Assembly (NCBI GenBank): GCA_900541235.1
Contig: UQIW01000014.1
Coordinates: 1 to 64,000, forward strand
Reading direction: 5' to 3'
Length of the DNA: 64,000 bases
Origin: an uncultured Collinsella sp.
GTDB taxonomy: Bacteria; Actinomycetota; Coriobacteriia; Coriobacteriales; Coriobacteriaceae
Both the position numbers and the translations under genes were made by a program. The notes beneath the pieces were generated by a model. It worked only from the letters and a program-made list of their open reading frames with translations, had not been told where the DNA came from and did no database searches. Shown here piece after piece: positions 23,984-31,711 of the stretch (position 1 is the stretch's first letter; every line of letters begins with the position of its first letter).

Positions 23984-24318
23984 GCGATCTCACCCGCCTC
24001 GGCCATGGCGATCCTCTCGCCGATCCACCGCATCACGGGGACGGCCATGCTGTTGCCGATCGCCTTGTAGCGCGGGCCGTCCGGGCACTCGTCTGCGGGC
24101 TTGCCGCGATAGGGTATCTTCGTCCAATCGTCAGGGAAGCCTTGCAGCCGCTCGCACTCGCGCGGCGTGAGCCTTCGCACAACCATGCCTTCTCCTTCCT
24201 CGCTGAAAAGCGTCTGAGTGTTGCTGGTGGAGAGGGTGAGCGACACTTCGTCGCTCACCAGCGCTCCTTTGCCCCCGCCCGCGCATCCGCAGCGGACGAG
24301 CAGCGTGCAGGCGCTCAC
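23980..24318 (-). CDS. C5 cytosine methyltransferase, C-terminal piece
   Basis: 112 residues from a GTG at 24318 that overlaps the stop of the middle frame (GTGA). Holds target-recognition tail sequence (GGGKGALVSDEVSLTLSTSN) and motifs IX-X (RRLTPRECERLQGFPDDWTK, then YKAIGNSMAVPVMRWIGERI). By homology it belongs to the same enzyme as the two preceding pieces. Either it is made as a separate subunit through coupled re-initiation, or the gene carries a second frameshift here. Confidence 0.8.
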   Translation of the reverse strand: MSACTLLVRCGCAGGGKGALVSDEVSLTLSTSNTQTLFSEEGEGMVVRRLTPRECERLQGFPDDWTKIPYRGKPADECPDGPRYKAIGNSMAVPVMRWIGERIAMAEAGEIA

Positions 24319-24637
24319 AGGCACACCGACGGCGCGTCGCCGCCAACCTTGAGCGTGCCAACCATGTCGTATCCGATCGCCGTGTTGGCGTTGAGGTCGG
24401 CCATCGTTATCGGCTCGTCGATGGGGTACACGGCCGGGTTGTGCCAATCGGCGGTGAGCGTGGGGGACTGCTCCGGTTCCGCGCCTACTCCTCCCGCGCC
24501 TGCTCCCTGGTGGTACTTGAAGCCTGCGCTACGAGGGCTTCTTCCAGCCTCTTCGGCAAGGCTCGCCCTCTTTTCCGCGCTCGATTCAAGATCCCCTCGC
24601 ATGCTCTCCGGCTCAATGAGTACGCCGACGGGGGGGG
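24315..24637 (-). pseudogene. C5 cytosine methyltransferase, middle piece in a shifted frame
   Basis: The open frame continuing after the poly-C tract (EPAPPVGVLIEPESMRGDLE to GGDAPSVCL) carries the variable region and start of target recognition (TADWHNPAVYPIDEPITMAD, NTAIGYDMVGTLKVGG). It has no start of its own near the tract. Losing one C from the tract at 24630-24637 would join it in frame to the N-terminal piece and give about 271 residues up to the GTGA junction. Confidence 0.75.
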
Positions 24638-25131
24638 CAGGCTCCAAGATGTCCGACAAGAAAGAGACGGCGGCGTCTTTGGGCCACTCCGAAGAACTGC
24701 GCATCGAGTACGCGCCACGCCAGACCGTACCCGAGCTTGTCCATTTCGGACAGGAGCTGTCGGAAAGCCTCCCCATTCTCGCTTGAGAGCGCTCCCGGGA
24801 CGTTTTCCCAAAGAAACCATCGAGGACGTATCTCACGTACCGCTCGAATGTACTCGAACATGAGTCCTGACTCACCTTGCAACCCCTCCCGTTTGCCCGC
24901 GATCGAGAAGGACTGGCACGGGCTGCCGCCCACCACCAGATCCACCTTGTTGCGGTATTTCTTCCAATTGGCCTTTGTCACGTCGCCGACGTTCGGTACC
25001 TCGGGGTACCGCTCGGCAAGCACGGCGCTGGGGAACTCGTCGAACTCGGCGAAGCACACAGGCTCCCAGCCCAGCGGCTCCCATGCCACGGTTGCGGCCT
25101 CTATGCCGCTGAAAAGCGAGACGTACTTCAT
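24613..25131 (-). CDS. C5 cytosine methyltransferase, N-terminal piece
   Basis: 172 residues. Transfers methyl from SAM to cytosine C5. Motif I is YVSLFSGIEAATVAWEPLGW, motif IV is GGSPCQSFSIAGKREG with the catalytic Cys, motif VI is WFLWENVPGAL, motif VIII is QRRRRLFLVG. After a run of eight C (minus strand) at 24630-24637 the frame ends ACPPRRRTH. The ATG overlaps the stop of the upstream gene. As it stands it lacks the target-recognition domain and motifs IX-X and should be inactive alone. Confidence 0.9.
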   Translation of the reverse strand: MKYVSLFSGIEAATVAWEPLGWEPVCFAEFDEFPSAVLAERYPEVPNVGDVTKANWKKYRNKVDLVVGGSPCQSFSIAGKREGLQGESGLMFEYIRAVREIRPRWFLWENVPGALSSENGEAFRQLLSEMDKLGYGLAWRVLDAQFFGVAQRRRRLFLVGHLGACPPRRRTH

Positions 25132-25448
25132 TGGTGCGCCCCCAATGCCTGCTCGACGAGCATGAAGAAGCGTCGCTCGGCGTTGTTCGACGGGTTGCGC
25201 TTGCGCATGTCGGCAATCTTCAGCAGCTCGTCTTCCTCGTAATAGGTGGCGTCCCAATCGACCTCGGGCCAGTCGTAGCAGGAGCAGTGCCAGCCCTCCA
25301 GCAAGATGTAGCCTTTGTCGTAATAGTCGTCGCTTCCATCGCCGGCGTAGATCAACATGTAGCGCTCTTCGCTGTAATCAGGCTCGCTTTGCGCCGCGCA
25401 GATGATGCGCCACGGCTCGATAGTTTTCGGCGCCTCGATGGTCTTCAT
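25128..25448 (-). CDS. Acidic small phage protein, unknown
   Basis: 106 residues, Tyr-, Asp- and Glu-rich (EPDYSEERYMLIYAGDGSDD, later WDATYYEEDELL), with a single CSC pair. It ends in a helix LVEQALG. Overlaps the methyltransferase start by 4 bp, so co-translated. Strong acidity could suit a DNA-mimic or anti-defence role, but that is speculation. Confidence 0.55.
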   Translation of the reverse strand: MKTIEAPKTIEPWRIICAAQSEPDYSEERYMLIYAGDGSDDYYDKGYILLEGWHCSCYDWPEVDWDATYYEEDELLKIADMRKRNPSNNAERRFFMLVEQALGAHQ

Positions 25449-25693
25449 GACTCGTCACCGTCCTCGGCCTTCTGCGGTTTCTGCTCGAATCGACACCACC
25501 TGGTTCCGCGCACGTCTATTGCAACGAAATTGTCGTAGCGCTCGCAGCACGTGCGCTCCACGTGGTCGAGGTATGCCCCGCTGTCGCACAAGATTGTCAC
25601 GCTGTTGAGGACCTTGAAGCACGAGTGCACGCATTGGGTGCACGGCGGTGTCTTGGCCTTCCTAATCTCCCTGATCGGGTTTTTGAGCTTCAT
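25445..25693 (-). CDS. Cys-rich small phage protein
   Basis: 82 residues with at least seven cysteines (TPPCTQCVHSCFKVLNSV, CDSGAYLDHVERTCCERYDN), probably a zinc-binding fold. Its 3' part ends RTRWCRFEQKPQKAEDGDES-like. Overlaps neighbours at both ends. Function unknown. Confidence 0.55.
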   Translation of the reverse strand: MKLKNPIREIRKAKTPPCTQCVHSCFKVLNSVTILCDSGAYLDHVERTCCERYDNFVAIDVRGTRWCRFEQKPQKAEDGDES

Positions 25694-25949
25694 CGTAGGC
25701 GCCTCGTTCCTCTTCGCTTGCTAATCGGTAGCTGTTCCGTCCCATGCATCCCGCCGCCTCGATGACGACGGCCCTCTCGAAGCACTCGTCGCAGAGGTCA
25801 ATCGTCTCTTCTTTAACGTAGGGAGTGCACGGCCTTCCTTCGTTCTGCTCGGTCGTCCACCTCACGGGGAGGGTGATGGAATGGGCTCGTTCGATCTCTC
25901 TTCCGCACACGTCGCACTTGAACGTGTCGGGATGCTTAATCGTCGCCAT
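25662..25949 (-). CDS. Zinc-ribbon phage protein
   Basis: 95 residues from the ATG at 25949, which has a GGAGG site. CDVCGREIER near the N-terminus and LCDECFERA in the middle form a four-Cys zinc ribbon. The C-terminus is acidic. Overlaps the HExxH gene at its start and the Cys-rich gene at its end. Unknown role. Confidence 0.6.
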   Translation of the reverse strand: MATIKHPDTFKCDVCGREIERAHSITLPVRWTTEQNEGRPCTPYVKEETIDLCDECFERAVVIEAAGCMGRNSYRLASEEERGAYDEAQKPDQGD

Positions 25950-26289
25950 CGGAACCTCCGCAGGCGATGATGATCCCCGCCGTGATGGTCTGCACCATGT
26001 AGGCCAGCTCCTCGGCGGCGGGCGTGTCCTCCCCGATGCTGGCAAGCATGTCACACGCCGCATGCGTCGCCTCGTGGGCGGCGAGCGCGTACAGGTCCGG
26101 GGCCTTCACCTTGCGGCTGATCCACACCACGCATCCCTTGCCCGGAATGCAGCTGGTGAGACCGTCCTTGCCCTTGGTGTCTCCCGGCTCTTCGCCCATC
26201 CTGCGCACAGCCTCTCGGTACTCGCGCTTGCTGGTGGTGACCCAAAGCGGGTTGAACGGCATGATCAGCGGCTCAATCTCGGTAGCCAT
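25936..26289 (-). CDS. Small HExxH-type phage protein
   Basis: 117 residues from the ATG at 26289. Contains YALAAHEATHAACDMLASIG: HEATH fits the HExxH zinc-protease signature, with a later EELAYMVQ helix offering a possible third ligand. Small phage proteins of this type exist without a known substrate. Start and stop overlap neighbours. Confidence 0.65.
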   Translation of the reverse strand: MATEIEPLIMPFNPLWVTTSKREYREAVRRMGEEPGDTKGKDGLTSCIPGKGCVVWISRKVKAPDLYALAAHEATHAACDMLASIGEDTPAAEELAYMVQTITAGIIIACGGSDGDD

Positions 26290-26512
26290 CGCGTTCCTCC
26301 TCACCGCCCACCTCCACACACCTGGGGAACCGGCCCCGCAGGTCGAGCACGGTCCCGTCTTCCAGCAGCGCGAAGCACTGGTAGCTGTCGTCGGTCAGCG
26401 ACTCGACGATCGAAAGCGCCTCGGCCTCGTCGTCGGTCTTTGCGAGCAGGATGCCCTGGCGGTAGGCGCTCGCGTAGCTCTGGCAAAGCGAGCGCTCGTA
26501 AATGCGTATCAT
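26273..26512 (-). CDS. Small phage protein, unknown
   Basis: 79 residues from the ATG at 26512 that overlaps the upstream stop (ATGA). A mixed alpha-beta sequence (ILLAKTDDEAEALSIVESLT, then QCFALLEDGTVLDLRGRFP). Upstream extension is not needed. No known family. Confidence 0.55.
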   Translation of the reverse strand: MIRIYERSLCQSYASAYRQGILLAKTDDEAEALSIVESLTDDSYQCFALLEDGTVLDLRGRFPRCVEVGGEEERDGYRD

Positions 26513-26904
26513 TCCTGGCCCGCCTTCCACTCGTTGACCAACTCGTCGTACTCCTCTCGGAACTCAGGCTCGAAGTAGGCGATGAACTCGCTCTTGGTCA
26601 TGCCGCAGCGCAGGCTTGAGTAGCCGACGTGCTCGATGCACCAGTCAGAGAACGGAATAAGCTTGCCGCCGTCGTCCACGCTCGTGCGGTAGCCGATGCC
26701 GTCGCGGTAGAGCTTACGGCGGCCCTCCTTGCGGATGGCCTGTTCGACCTTCGAGGCATCGCGCTCGCCGCGCTCCATGAGCTTGCCGCGCAGCTTCTCC
26801 GCCTCGTCCTGCGCCTGCTCAAGCTTGCCGCGCAGCCAATCGCGCTCAGCCCGCGCCTGCTCCAACTGACCGAGCACGTACTGCTCGCATGTCTTGATCT
26901 CCAT
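26509..26904 (-). CDS. Coiled-coil phage protein, unknown
   Basis: 131 residues. The N-terminal 50 residues form a heptad-type helix (GQLEQARAERDWLRGKLEQA). The rest is a globular part with FSDWCIEHVGYSSLRCGM and TKSEFIAYFEPEFREEYDEL. Unknown function; part of the early operon. Confidence 0.6.
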   Translation of the reverse strand: MEIKTCEQYVLGQLEQARAERDWLRGKLEQAQDEAEKLRGKLMERGERDASKVEQAIRKEGRRKLYRDGIGYRTSVDDGGKLIPFSDWCIEHVGYSSLRCGMTKSEFIAYFEPEFREEYDELVNEWKAGQE

Positions 26905-26907
26905 GGG

Positions 26908-27363
26908 TTACATCCCTTCTCGTATCATCTCGTTGCCGTCACGGTCTGTGATCAGCCAATATCCGTATTCGTAGAGGTCAGGGCTGTGCGGCTCGTAGGC
27001 CTGCAACAGCTGGCCCGTCCACCAGGCCTCCTCGTAGACCGGATGCCGCCAGCGCCACTCGGCCTTGAGCCGCGCTCCGCCGTGGAACTTGTCGTGGCAC
27101 CCGGTCGTCCCGCTGCCGCAGAGGCAGAACAGCGGGCTTCGCAAGTCCCAGGCGCCGCACGGCGTGACCAGGCGGAACGTCTCGCCCCAAGACCGGTGCG
27201 CCACGTGGTGCACGCTTCCGGCACGCCTGCCGCAGACGCAGCATCGGGGCGAAAGCGCCTCGTAGGCCTTTCCATGGGTGTAGTGCGCCCCCAGGTGAGG
27301 CTTGCCGTAAAGCTCGGCTCGCTCCTTGGGGTAGCCGCGAAGCACCCCTGCATCGAGGATCAT
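26908..27363 (-). CDS. HNH-like zinc-binding phage protein
   Basis: 151 residues. A CCVCGRRAGSVHHVAHRSWG stretch gives Cys pairs and the H-H of an HNH-like core, followed by PLFCLCGSGTTGCHDKFHGG, which supplies further Cys and a His. This is the pattern of recombination nucleases of the NinG/HNH group. It stands right after the DnaC-like gene, in the replication cluster. The nuclease call is probable, not certain. Confidence 0.65.
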   Translation of the reverse strand: MILDAGVLRGYPKERAELYGKPHLGAHYTHGKAYEALSPRCCVCGRRAGSVHHVAHRSWGETFRLVTPCGAWDLRSPLFCLCGSGTTGCHDKFHGGARLKAEWRWRHPVYEEAWWTGQLLQAYEPHSPDLYEYGYWLITDRDGNEMIREGM

Positions 27364-28073
27364 TGCAACCTCCCGTCCGGGCCGTCGAAGTGCACGACCC
27401 TCGCGCCGCCCCTGAGCCGCGACACGATGGCCTTGGCGGTGTCGGGGTCTCCCTGCTCGGCGAGCCTGCGCACGAGGTCGCTTGGCTTGTACTGCGTTGT
27501 TACCAGCGTGGGCAGCATCGCGGAGTAGCGCTGGTCAATCAAGCTGAAAAGGCTGTCGAGCACGAAGCCCGTCGGCCTGCGCTTGCCCAGGTCGTCCACG
27601 ATCAGGTAGCGCACCTCGGCGTAGCGCTTGAGCGGGTCGCCGCCGTCGTGGAAGCTGCGCTGAATCTCGTCGAGGATGCGGTACATCGGTGCCATGAGCA
27701 CCGACCGCTTGCCGCCAGCCAGGCGCTTCACCACGGCTGCGGCGCAGGTGGTCTTATGAGTTCCGACGTCTCCCCAGAGGTACACCCACTGGCCGCGCTT
27801 CATGCACTCGGCGATCTCCGCAGCCAACGGGTGGTCGAGGCTCACGTAGCGATCGGGCACGCCCGCCCGCTTCCAGTCGTGCATGGCTCTGTCGAGCGCA
27901 GCCTTGCGAGCCGCCTCGGCCTCGGCCTGGCGCTCCTTCTCGCGCTCGGCCTCGGCGCCTGCGCAGCCGCACTGCTCGTAGCCGCAGAACAGCGTCCGCC
28001 CAGCGAGCCGCGTGGTGCGGGCCTTGAGGGTCGCGCCGCAGTGCGGGCACTCAGTCGTAGGCCGAAAATCCAT
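27360..28073 (-). CDS. DnaC-like helicase loader ATPase
   Basis: 237 residues. A zinc-binding N-terminus (CPHCGATLKARTT, then FCGYEQCGCAG) precedes a AAA+ domain with Walker A VYLWGDVGTHKTTCAAA, Walker B YLIVDDLGKRR and sensor region TLVTTQYKPSDLVRRL, then an arginine finger area (IVSRLRGGARVVHF). It should load the host DnaB at the phage origin. No phage DnaB-type helicase gene is visible, so use of the host helicase is likely. Overlaps the initiator gene by 23 bp. Confidence 0.88.
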   Translation of the reverse strand: MDFRPTTECPHCGATLKARTTRLAGRTLFCGYEQCGCAGAEAEREKERQAEAEAARKAALDRAMHDWKRAGVPDRYVSLDHPLAAEIAECMKRGQWVYLWGDVGTHKTTCAAAVVKRLAGGKRSVLMAPMYRILDEIQRSFHDGGDPLKRYAEVRYLIVDDLGKRRPTGFVLDSLFSLIDQRYSAMLPTLVTTQYKPSDLVRRLAEQGDPDTAKAIVSRLRGGARVVHFDGPDGRLQ

Positions 28074-28701
28074 CGTCTGGCACCTCCTTCGCGCTGCCGT
28101 TCCTGGGCTTCGAGGTGCGCAGCCAGTTGCGCACCGTTGCCTTCCAGTCCTTCATGTGCGATCGCCCGACCATCCAGCCTTTCTGGGCGTAGAAGTCGAC
28201 GAAGCGCTCGGGGTCGAAGTCGAGGGCGGTGAGGTCGAGTCCCTTGTCCGCAGCGAACTGCTGGGCGTATTCGGCGACCTCGGCGGGAGAGGGGGCGCGG
28301 AAACGCGCCGCTTTCCCTCTCTCCTTAATCCCTTTTCCTAACTCCTCTTCCTCTTCCTCTTCGCTTGCCCGTTTGCTCTCGGGTTTGCTTGCATCGTTGC
28401 TTGCCGCTTTGCTCTGCGTTTTGCTTCCGCTTTTGCTTGGCGGTTTGCTTCCCGTTTCGCTTGCCCGTTTGCTCTCGGGTTTGCTTGCCGCTTTGCCGCC
28501 CGATCCTCCCGCCACGATGCGCTTGCGCGAGGTCTCCATGACGGGCTGCACGGCGAACAGCACGGCCTCTTGGGCGTCCGTCCGAGGCTCGGGCTGCTCG
28601 CCAGTTCGCAGGTACCGGACGATCATGCCGATAAGCTCGTCGCCCTCCCTGCGGTTGCGCAGCCTAAGCGGCCCGTCTATGAGCGAGTCCAGTACCTGCA
28701 T
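28051..28701 (-). CDS. Replication initiator-like protein with Ser-Lys linker
   Basis: 216 residues. The N-terminal part (MQVLDSLIDGPLRLRNRREG, then VRYLRTGEQPEP, EAVLFAVQPVMET) fits the DUF6291 group of phage replication proteins. A low-complexity linker of SK-x-x repeats (SKPESKRAS occurs twice) and a run of seven glutamates join it to a C-terminal winged region (YAQKGWMVGRSHMKDWKATV) like DnaD or helix-turn-helix tails. It stands directly before the DnaC-like loader, the usual initiator position. Confidence 0.75.
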   Translation of the reverse strand: MQVLDSLIDGPLRLRNRREGDELIGMIVRYLRTGEQPEPRTDAQEAVLFAVQPVMETSRKRIVAGGSGGKAASKPESKRASETGSKPPSKSGSKTQSKAASNDASKPESKRASEEEEEEELGKGIKERGKAARFRAPSPAEVAEYAQQFAADKGLDLTALDFDPERFVDFYAQKGWMVGRSHMKDWKATVRNWLRTSKPRNGSAKEVPDDGFSAYD

Positions 28702-28714
28702 GCCGCCATCGCCC

Positions 28715-29278
28715 CTAAAACGGGATGTCGCCGTCGTACAGGCTTTCCTGGGCGGGCGGCATGGGCGCTTGCTGCGGCGCCGTCTGTGGGGCGGGCTGCG
28801 GCGCGTACTGTGCGGGTGCCTGCTGGTAGCCCTGCGGCGGCGCAGGGGGCTGCTGATAGGCCTGCTGCGCGTTCCACTGCTGGGGTGCCGTCTGCGGGGC
28901 GGGCTGCGGCGCGTACTGCTGCTGGTATCCCTGCGGCGCTTGCTGGCCCTGCTTCTGGCTCATGAACTCGATCTCGTCCACGATCACCTCAAGCTTGGAT
29001 CGGCGCTGGCCGTCCTTGTCCCAGCTCGAATAGCGCAGCTTGCCCTCGATGGCCACCTTCATGCCCTTGTGCAGGATGCGGCCCATGCTCTCGGCGCGGT
29101 TGCCGAACATCGTGCAGTCCACGAAGTTCGGGTAGTCCTCCCACTCGCCGGTTTGCTGGTTGCGGCGGCGGTCGTTGACCGCCACGCCGAAGCCCAGAAC
29201 CTGCATGCCGCCCTGGGTAGCCCGCAGCTCGGGGTCGCGGGTCAAGTTTCCGCTGATGTTCACTCGGTTGATCGACAT
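28715..29278 (-). CDS. ssb: Single-stranded DNA-binding protein
   Basis: 187 residues. OB fold in residues 1-110 (INRVNISGNLTRDPELRATQ, VLGFGVAVNDRRRNQQTGEW, VEGKLRYSSWDKDGQRRSKL-like). The C-terminal tail is Q/P/A-rich with an internal repeat (QYAPQPAPQTAPQQ appears twice) and ends in the acidic tip YDGDIPF, which in SSBs binds partner proteins. Confidence 0.95.
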   Translation of the reverse strand: MSINRVNISGNLTRDPELRATQGGMQVLGFGVAVNDRRRNQQTGEWEDYPNFVDCTMFGNRAESMGRILHKGMKVAIEGKLRYSSWDKDGQRRSKLEVIVDEIEFMSQKQGQQAPQGYQQQYAPQPAPQTAPQQWNAQQAYQQPPAPPQGYQQAPAQYAPQPAPQTAPQQAPMPPAQESLYDGDIPF

Positions 29279-29626
29279 TTAGTAACTCCCTTCGCCCGTC
29301 CCGTTCGACCAGGTGCGCTTTATGTCCTCGTCGACGGTTCGGATCTTGAGCTTGTACACGTTTATCGCCTCTTGGCTCGCCTTGTAGAGCGCTTCGGAGC
29401 AGTCCCTGCGCTGCTTCAGCTCGGCTATGTCCTCACGTCCTCGGCAGAGGTCGCTTATCACCGTCACTGGCGTTCCCTTGGATCGCTCCTCAAGGATCGC
29501 GATGCGCAGCGCCTTGCGGTACTCGGCCTCGTTCTCGGCGTACTGGCTTCCGCTGTTGCGCAGCGCCTGAAGCTCGTCCATGAGCCTGTCGAAGAGCTGC
29601 ATGCGCTCGGCGTAGAGGTCTTGCAT
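29279..29626 (-). CDS. Helical phage protein between SSB and ERF, unknown
   Basis: 115 residues, helical and charged (QLFDRLMDELQALRNSGSQY, then REDIAELKQRRDCSEALYKA). It abuts SSB with no gap. Position between SSB and the annealing protein suggests a recombination accessory role, without motif support. Confidence 0.55.
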   Translation of the reverse strand: MQDLYAERMQLFDRLMDELQALRNSGSQYAENEAEYRKALRIAILEERSKGTPVTVISDLCRGREDIAELKQRRDCSEALYKASQEAINVYKLKIRTVDEDIKRTWSNGTGEGSY

Positions 29627-29629
29627 GGC

Positions 29630-30199
29630 CTACACGACCTGCCATGCGGGAGACGGGCAGCACCCGGGGTTCGCCTTGAACTGCTCGTACTGCTGGCGGC
29701 TCTCGAACTTGTAGGAGGTGCCGCAGCTCTTGCACTTGGCGATGAACTGGCCGAACTCGGGCGGCTCCTTCTCGGTGGGCTTGCCGTCACCCATGAGGGT
29801 GTCGGGGTCACTCGTGCCGTCGATGTCGAAAGCTCCGCAGAGCGCGTACTTGCGGGCATAGCTCGATGCGCTGCCCGTCACCTGCGCCTCGTTCATGCCC
29901 TTCTGGCTCAAAGGCTCGCGGGCGTACGCATCAATCTCCAAAGGCTCGCCGTGGCCGTCCTCGAAGAACAGGCGGCACGTGGCCTTGACGTAGTAGCGCT
30001 CGCCGATCTGCTCGATCGAGTCGTTGAGCGTGAAGGCGATTCCCGCCGCCTTGCACGGCTCCTTGAGCGCTGCAACGATGTCCTCCATGCTGCGGTAGTA
30101 GAAGTTGCCGTGGGCGTTGTAGCGTGCCTTGGGCACCACCACGGATCGCTGCACCTGGGCCACTGCCTCGGCCAGCGTCATGTGCTTGTCTTCTGCCAT
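29630..30199 (-). CDS. ERF-family single-strand annealing recombinase
   Basis: 189 residues. ERF-type core: KARYNAHGNFYYRSMEDIVA, then FTLNDSIEQIGERYYVKATC and the characteristic QVTGSASSYARKYALCGAFD. It anneals complementary single strands in phage recombination, working with the SSB encoded downstream. A C-terminal Cys pair (CKSCGTSYKFESRQQYEQF) resembles a zinc ribbon. Confidence 0.9.
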   Translation of the reverse strand: MAEDKHMTLAEAVAQVQRSVVVPKARYNAHGNFYYRSMEDIVAALKEPCKAAGIAFTLNDSIEQIGERYYVKATCRLFFEDGHGEPLEIDAYAREPLSQKGMNEAQVTGSASSYARKYALCGAFDIDGTSDPDTLMGDGKPTEKEPPEFGQFIAKCKSCGTSYKFESRQQYEQFKANPGCCPSPAWQVV

Positions 30200-30202
30200 C
30201 GT

Positions 30203-31186
30203 CTACTCCATCCTCGCTGCCACCTGGGCTGGCGTGCCCCGGCGGATGCTTCCGGTGATTCCCTGCGCCTTGAGCAGGGATGCGAGCGCCTGCATCTGCG
30301 ATCGCGTGGCGCTCGGCACCTCGACCGTCCACGCCTCCAAAGGCTCCGCGACCGGTGCTGGCATGGGTGCCGGCATTGGTGCGGGCATTGGCACTGGCGC
30401 GGGCATCGGCTCAGGCTCGGGCGCTGCGATCGGCTCTGGCTCAGGCTCTGGTTCAGGTTCAGGCTCCGGCTCAGGCTCGGGTGCCATGGCCGCCTTCAGC
30501 TCGGCGATTCGCTGGTCTTCCTCGTCGGCCAGACGCGCCGCGTTCAAGGCGGCTCCGAGGTCGAGCGTGCGGAAGAACTCGCGCTCCGCGTCGGCGTAGT
30601 GCGGCATCGCCTCCTGCTGGGCCTTGAGCGTTTCCCAGTCTCTGGCCACGTCGGACACCTTGGCCTCAAGCGCCTGCTGCGCCTTGATCTCGCCGAAGGT
30701 CTTGTTGAGCCACTGCGGCTCATGCAGGCGCTCGTAGGGGACGACCGGCGCGAGCAGCCCCGCGAACTCCTCGTAGTGCTGCTGTAGGCGCGAGTAGAGC
30801 GCGTCCTTGCGCGTCTGCTCGGCCTCGTCAAGCTGCGCCTTGATGGCATCGGTTGACTCGTCGATGATGGCCGTGATCTGCTTGCAGCGCCTCTCGAATG
30901 CGTCGAGCGGCTTGTTGTACTCGCGCTTCACGGCCTTGCGGCGCTCGTCGATCTCCTTCTTGATGCCGTTGAGGTAGCTGCGGTCGTGCTTGGCCTCCTT
31001 GATGGCCTGGGCGCTCGTGAGGTCGTAGGTGGCGCCCTCGTAGTCGGCCACGACCTTCTTCACGTGGGCCTCCAACGCGTCCATGTTCGAAGCGATAGTG
31101 GCCTCGGTGTAGGTGACCTCAAGCGTGGTGGCCTCGGCCTCGATGACCTCTGCCTCGACCTGCTGCGGTTCGGTTTCCTTAGCCAT
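30203..31186 (-). CDS. DUF1351-like phage recombination-region protein
   Basis: 327 residues. N-terminal 210 residues are a long helical domain of the DUF1351 type (NMDALEAHVKKVVADYEGAT, AIKEAKHDRSYLNGIKKEID), common next to ERF or RecT genes. A flexible hinge follows, with a run of Pro-Glu pairs and then MPAP repeats (residues about 240-285), and a small C-terminal domain (TRSQMQALASLLKAQGITGS). Function unknown; possibly a nuclease or annealing partner. Confidence 0.78.
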   Translation of the reverse strand: MAKETEPQQVEAEVIEAEATTLEVTYTEATIASNMDALEAHVKKVVADYEGATYDLTSAQAIKEAKHDRSYLNGIKKEIDERRKAVKREYNKPLDAFERRCKQITAIIDESTDAIKAQLDEAEQTRKDALYSRLQQHYEEFAGLLAPVVPYERLHEPQWLNKTFGEIKAQQALEAKVSDVARDWETLKAQQEAMPHYADAEREFFRTLDLGAALNAARLADEEDQRIAELKAAMAPEPEPEPEPEPEPEPEPIAAPEPEPMPAPVPMPAPMPAPMPAPVAEPLEAWTVEVPSATRSQMQALASLLKAQGITGSIRRGTPAQVAARME

Positions 31187-31382
31187 AGATCTCGCCCGTC
31201 TCGTCGTCGAAGTCCATGGCCTGCTGCTGCTCAGCCACGGTGAGCAAAACCGTCTTGCCGCTCTGCTTGATGATGCGGAAGGCGTCGGCGTTGTCGGTCA
31301 GGATCTCGAATTGCAGGGTCGCAACGCTGCCCTTCACGGTGGCCTGCTTGAACTGCGCCTGGATGGTGGCTTCGTTGATCAT
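31179..31382 (-). CDS. Small phage protein, unknown
   Basis: 67 residues from the ATG at 31382, preceded by a strong AGGAGG. Beta-alpha-beta sequence (SVATLQFEILTDNADAFRII). It overlaps the DUF1351 gene by 8 bp. Unknown function; the strong ribosome site suggests it is well expressed. Confidence 0.6.
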   Translation of the reverse strand: MINEATIQAQFKQATVKGSVATLQFEILTDNADAFRIIKQSGKTVLLTVAEQQQAMDFDDETGEIYG

Positions 31383-31393
31383 GTCGTTACCTC

Positions 31394-31711
31394 CTATTTG
31401 ATGCCGAGAACGGCGGCAAGGAACGCGCGACCGAACTCGCGCTCTTCCTCGCTGACGGGCTTGATCTTGTCGGCGATGAACTCGCGGCTCTTGGCGACGC
31501 ACTTCTCGTCGATCCTGGAAAGCCCGGCCTCGCAAAGCGCGATCATCACGTGGTAGGCGTTTGCCGCCGTCTCGCCGTCGTTGTTGTCAGGATGCGCGGC
31601 GTCGAACATGAGGTTGTTCGCGATGCAGGCGGCGTGGTCGAGCACTGCTTTGTGGAACTTGGTCCCGTGGAAGTCCTCAAAGCCGTTCTCTTCGAAGTAT
31701 TTGGCGTTCAT
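31394..31711 (-). CDS. Small helical phage protein, unknown
   Basis: 105 residues from the ATG at 31711. Helical with His-rich N-terminal half (FEDFHGTKFHKAVLDHAACI). The in-frame sequence upstream is shadow of the RusA gene and not used. Overlaps RusA by 4 bp. Confidence 0.6.
   Translation of the reverse strand: MNAKYFEENGFEDFHGTKFHKAVLDHAACIANNLMFDAAHPDNNDGETAANAYHVMIALCEAGLSRIDEKCVAKSREFIADKIKPVSEEEREFGRAFLAAVLGIK

Noticed and set aside
28229..30787. A plus-strand open frame of 852 codons
   Set aside because: It is the mirror of the initiator, SSB, ERF and DUF1351 genes; its Leu/Arg-rich composition is an artefact of high GC, and it has no ribosome site.
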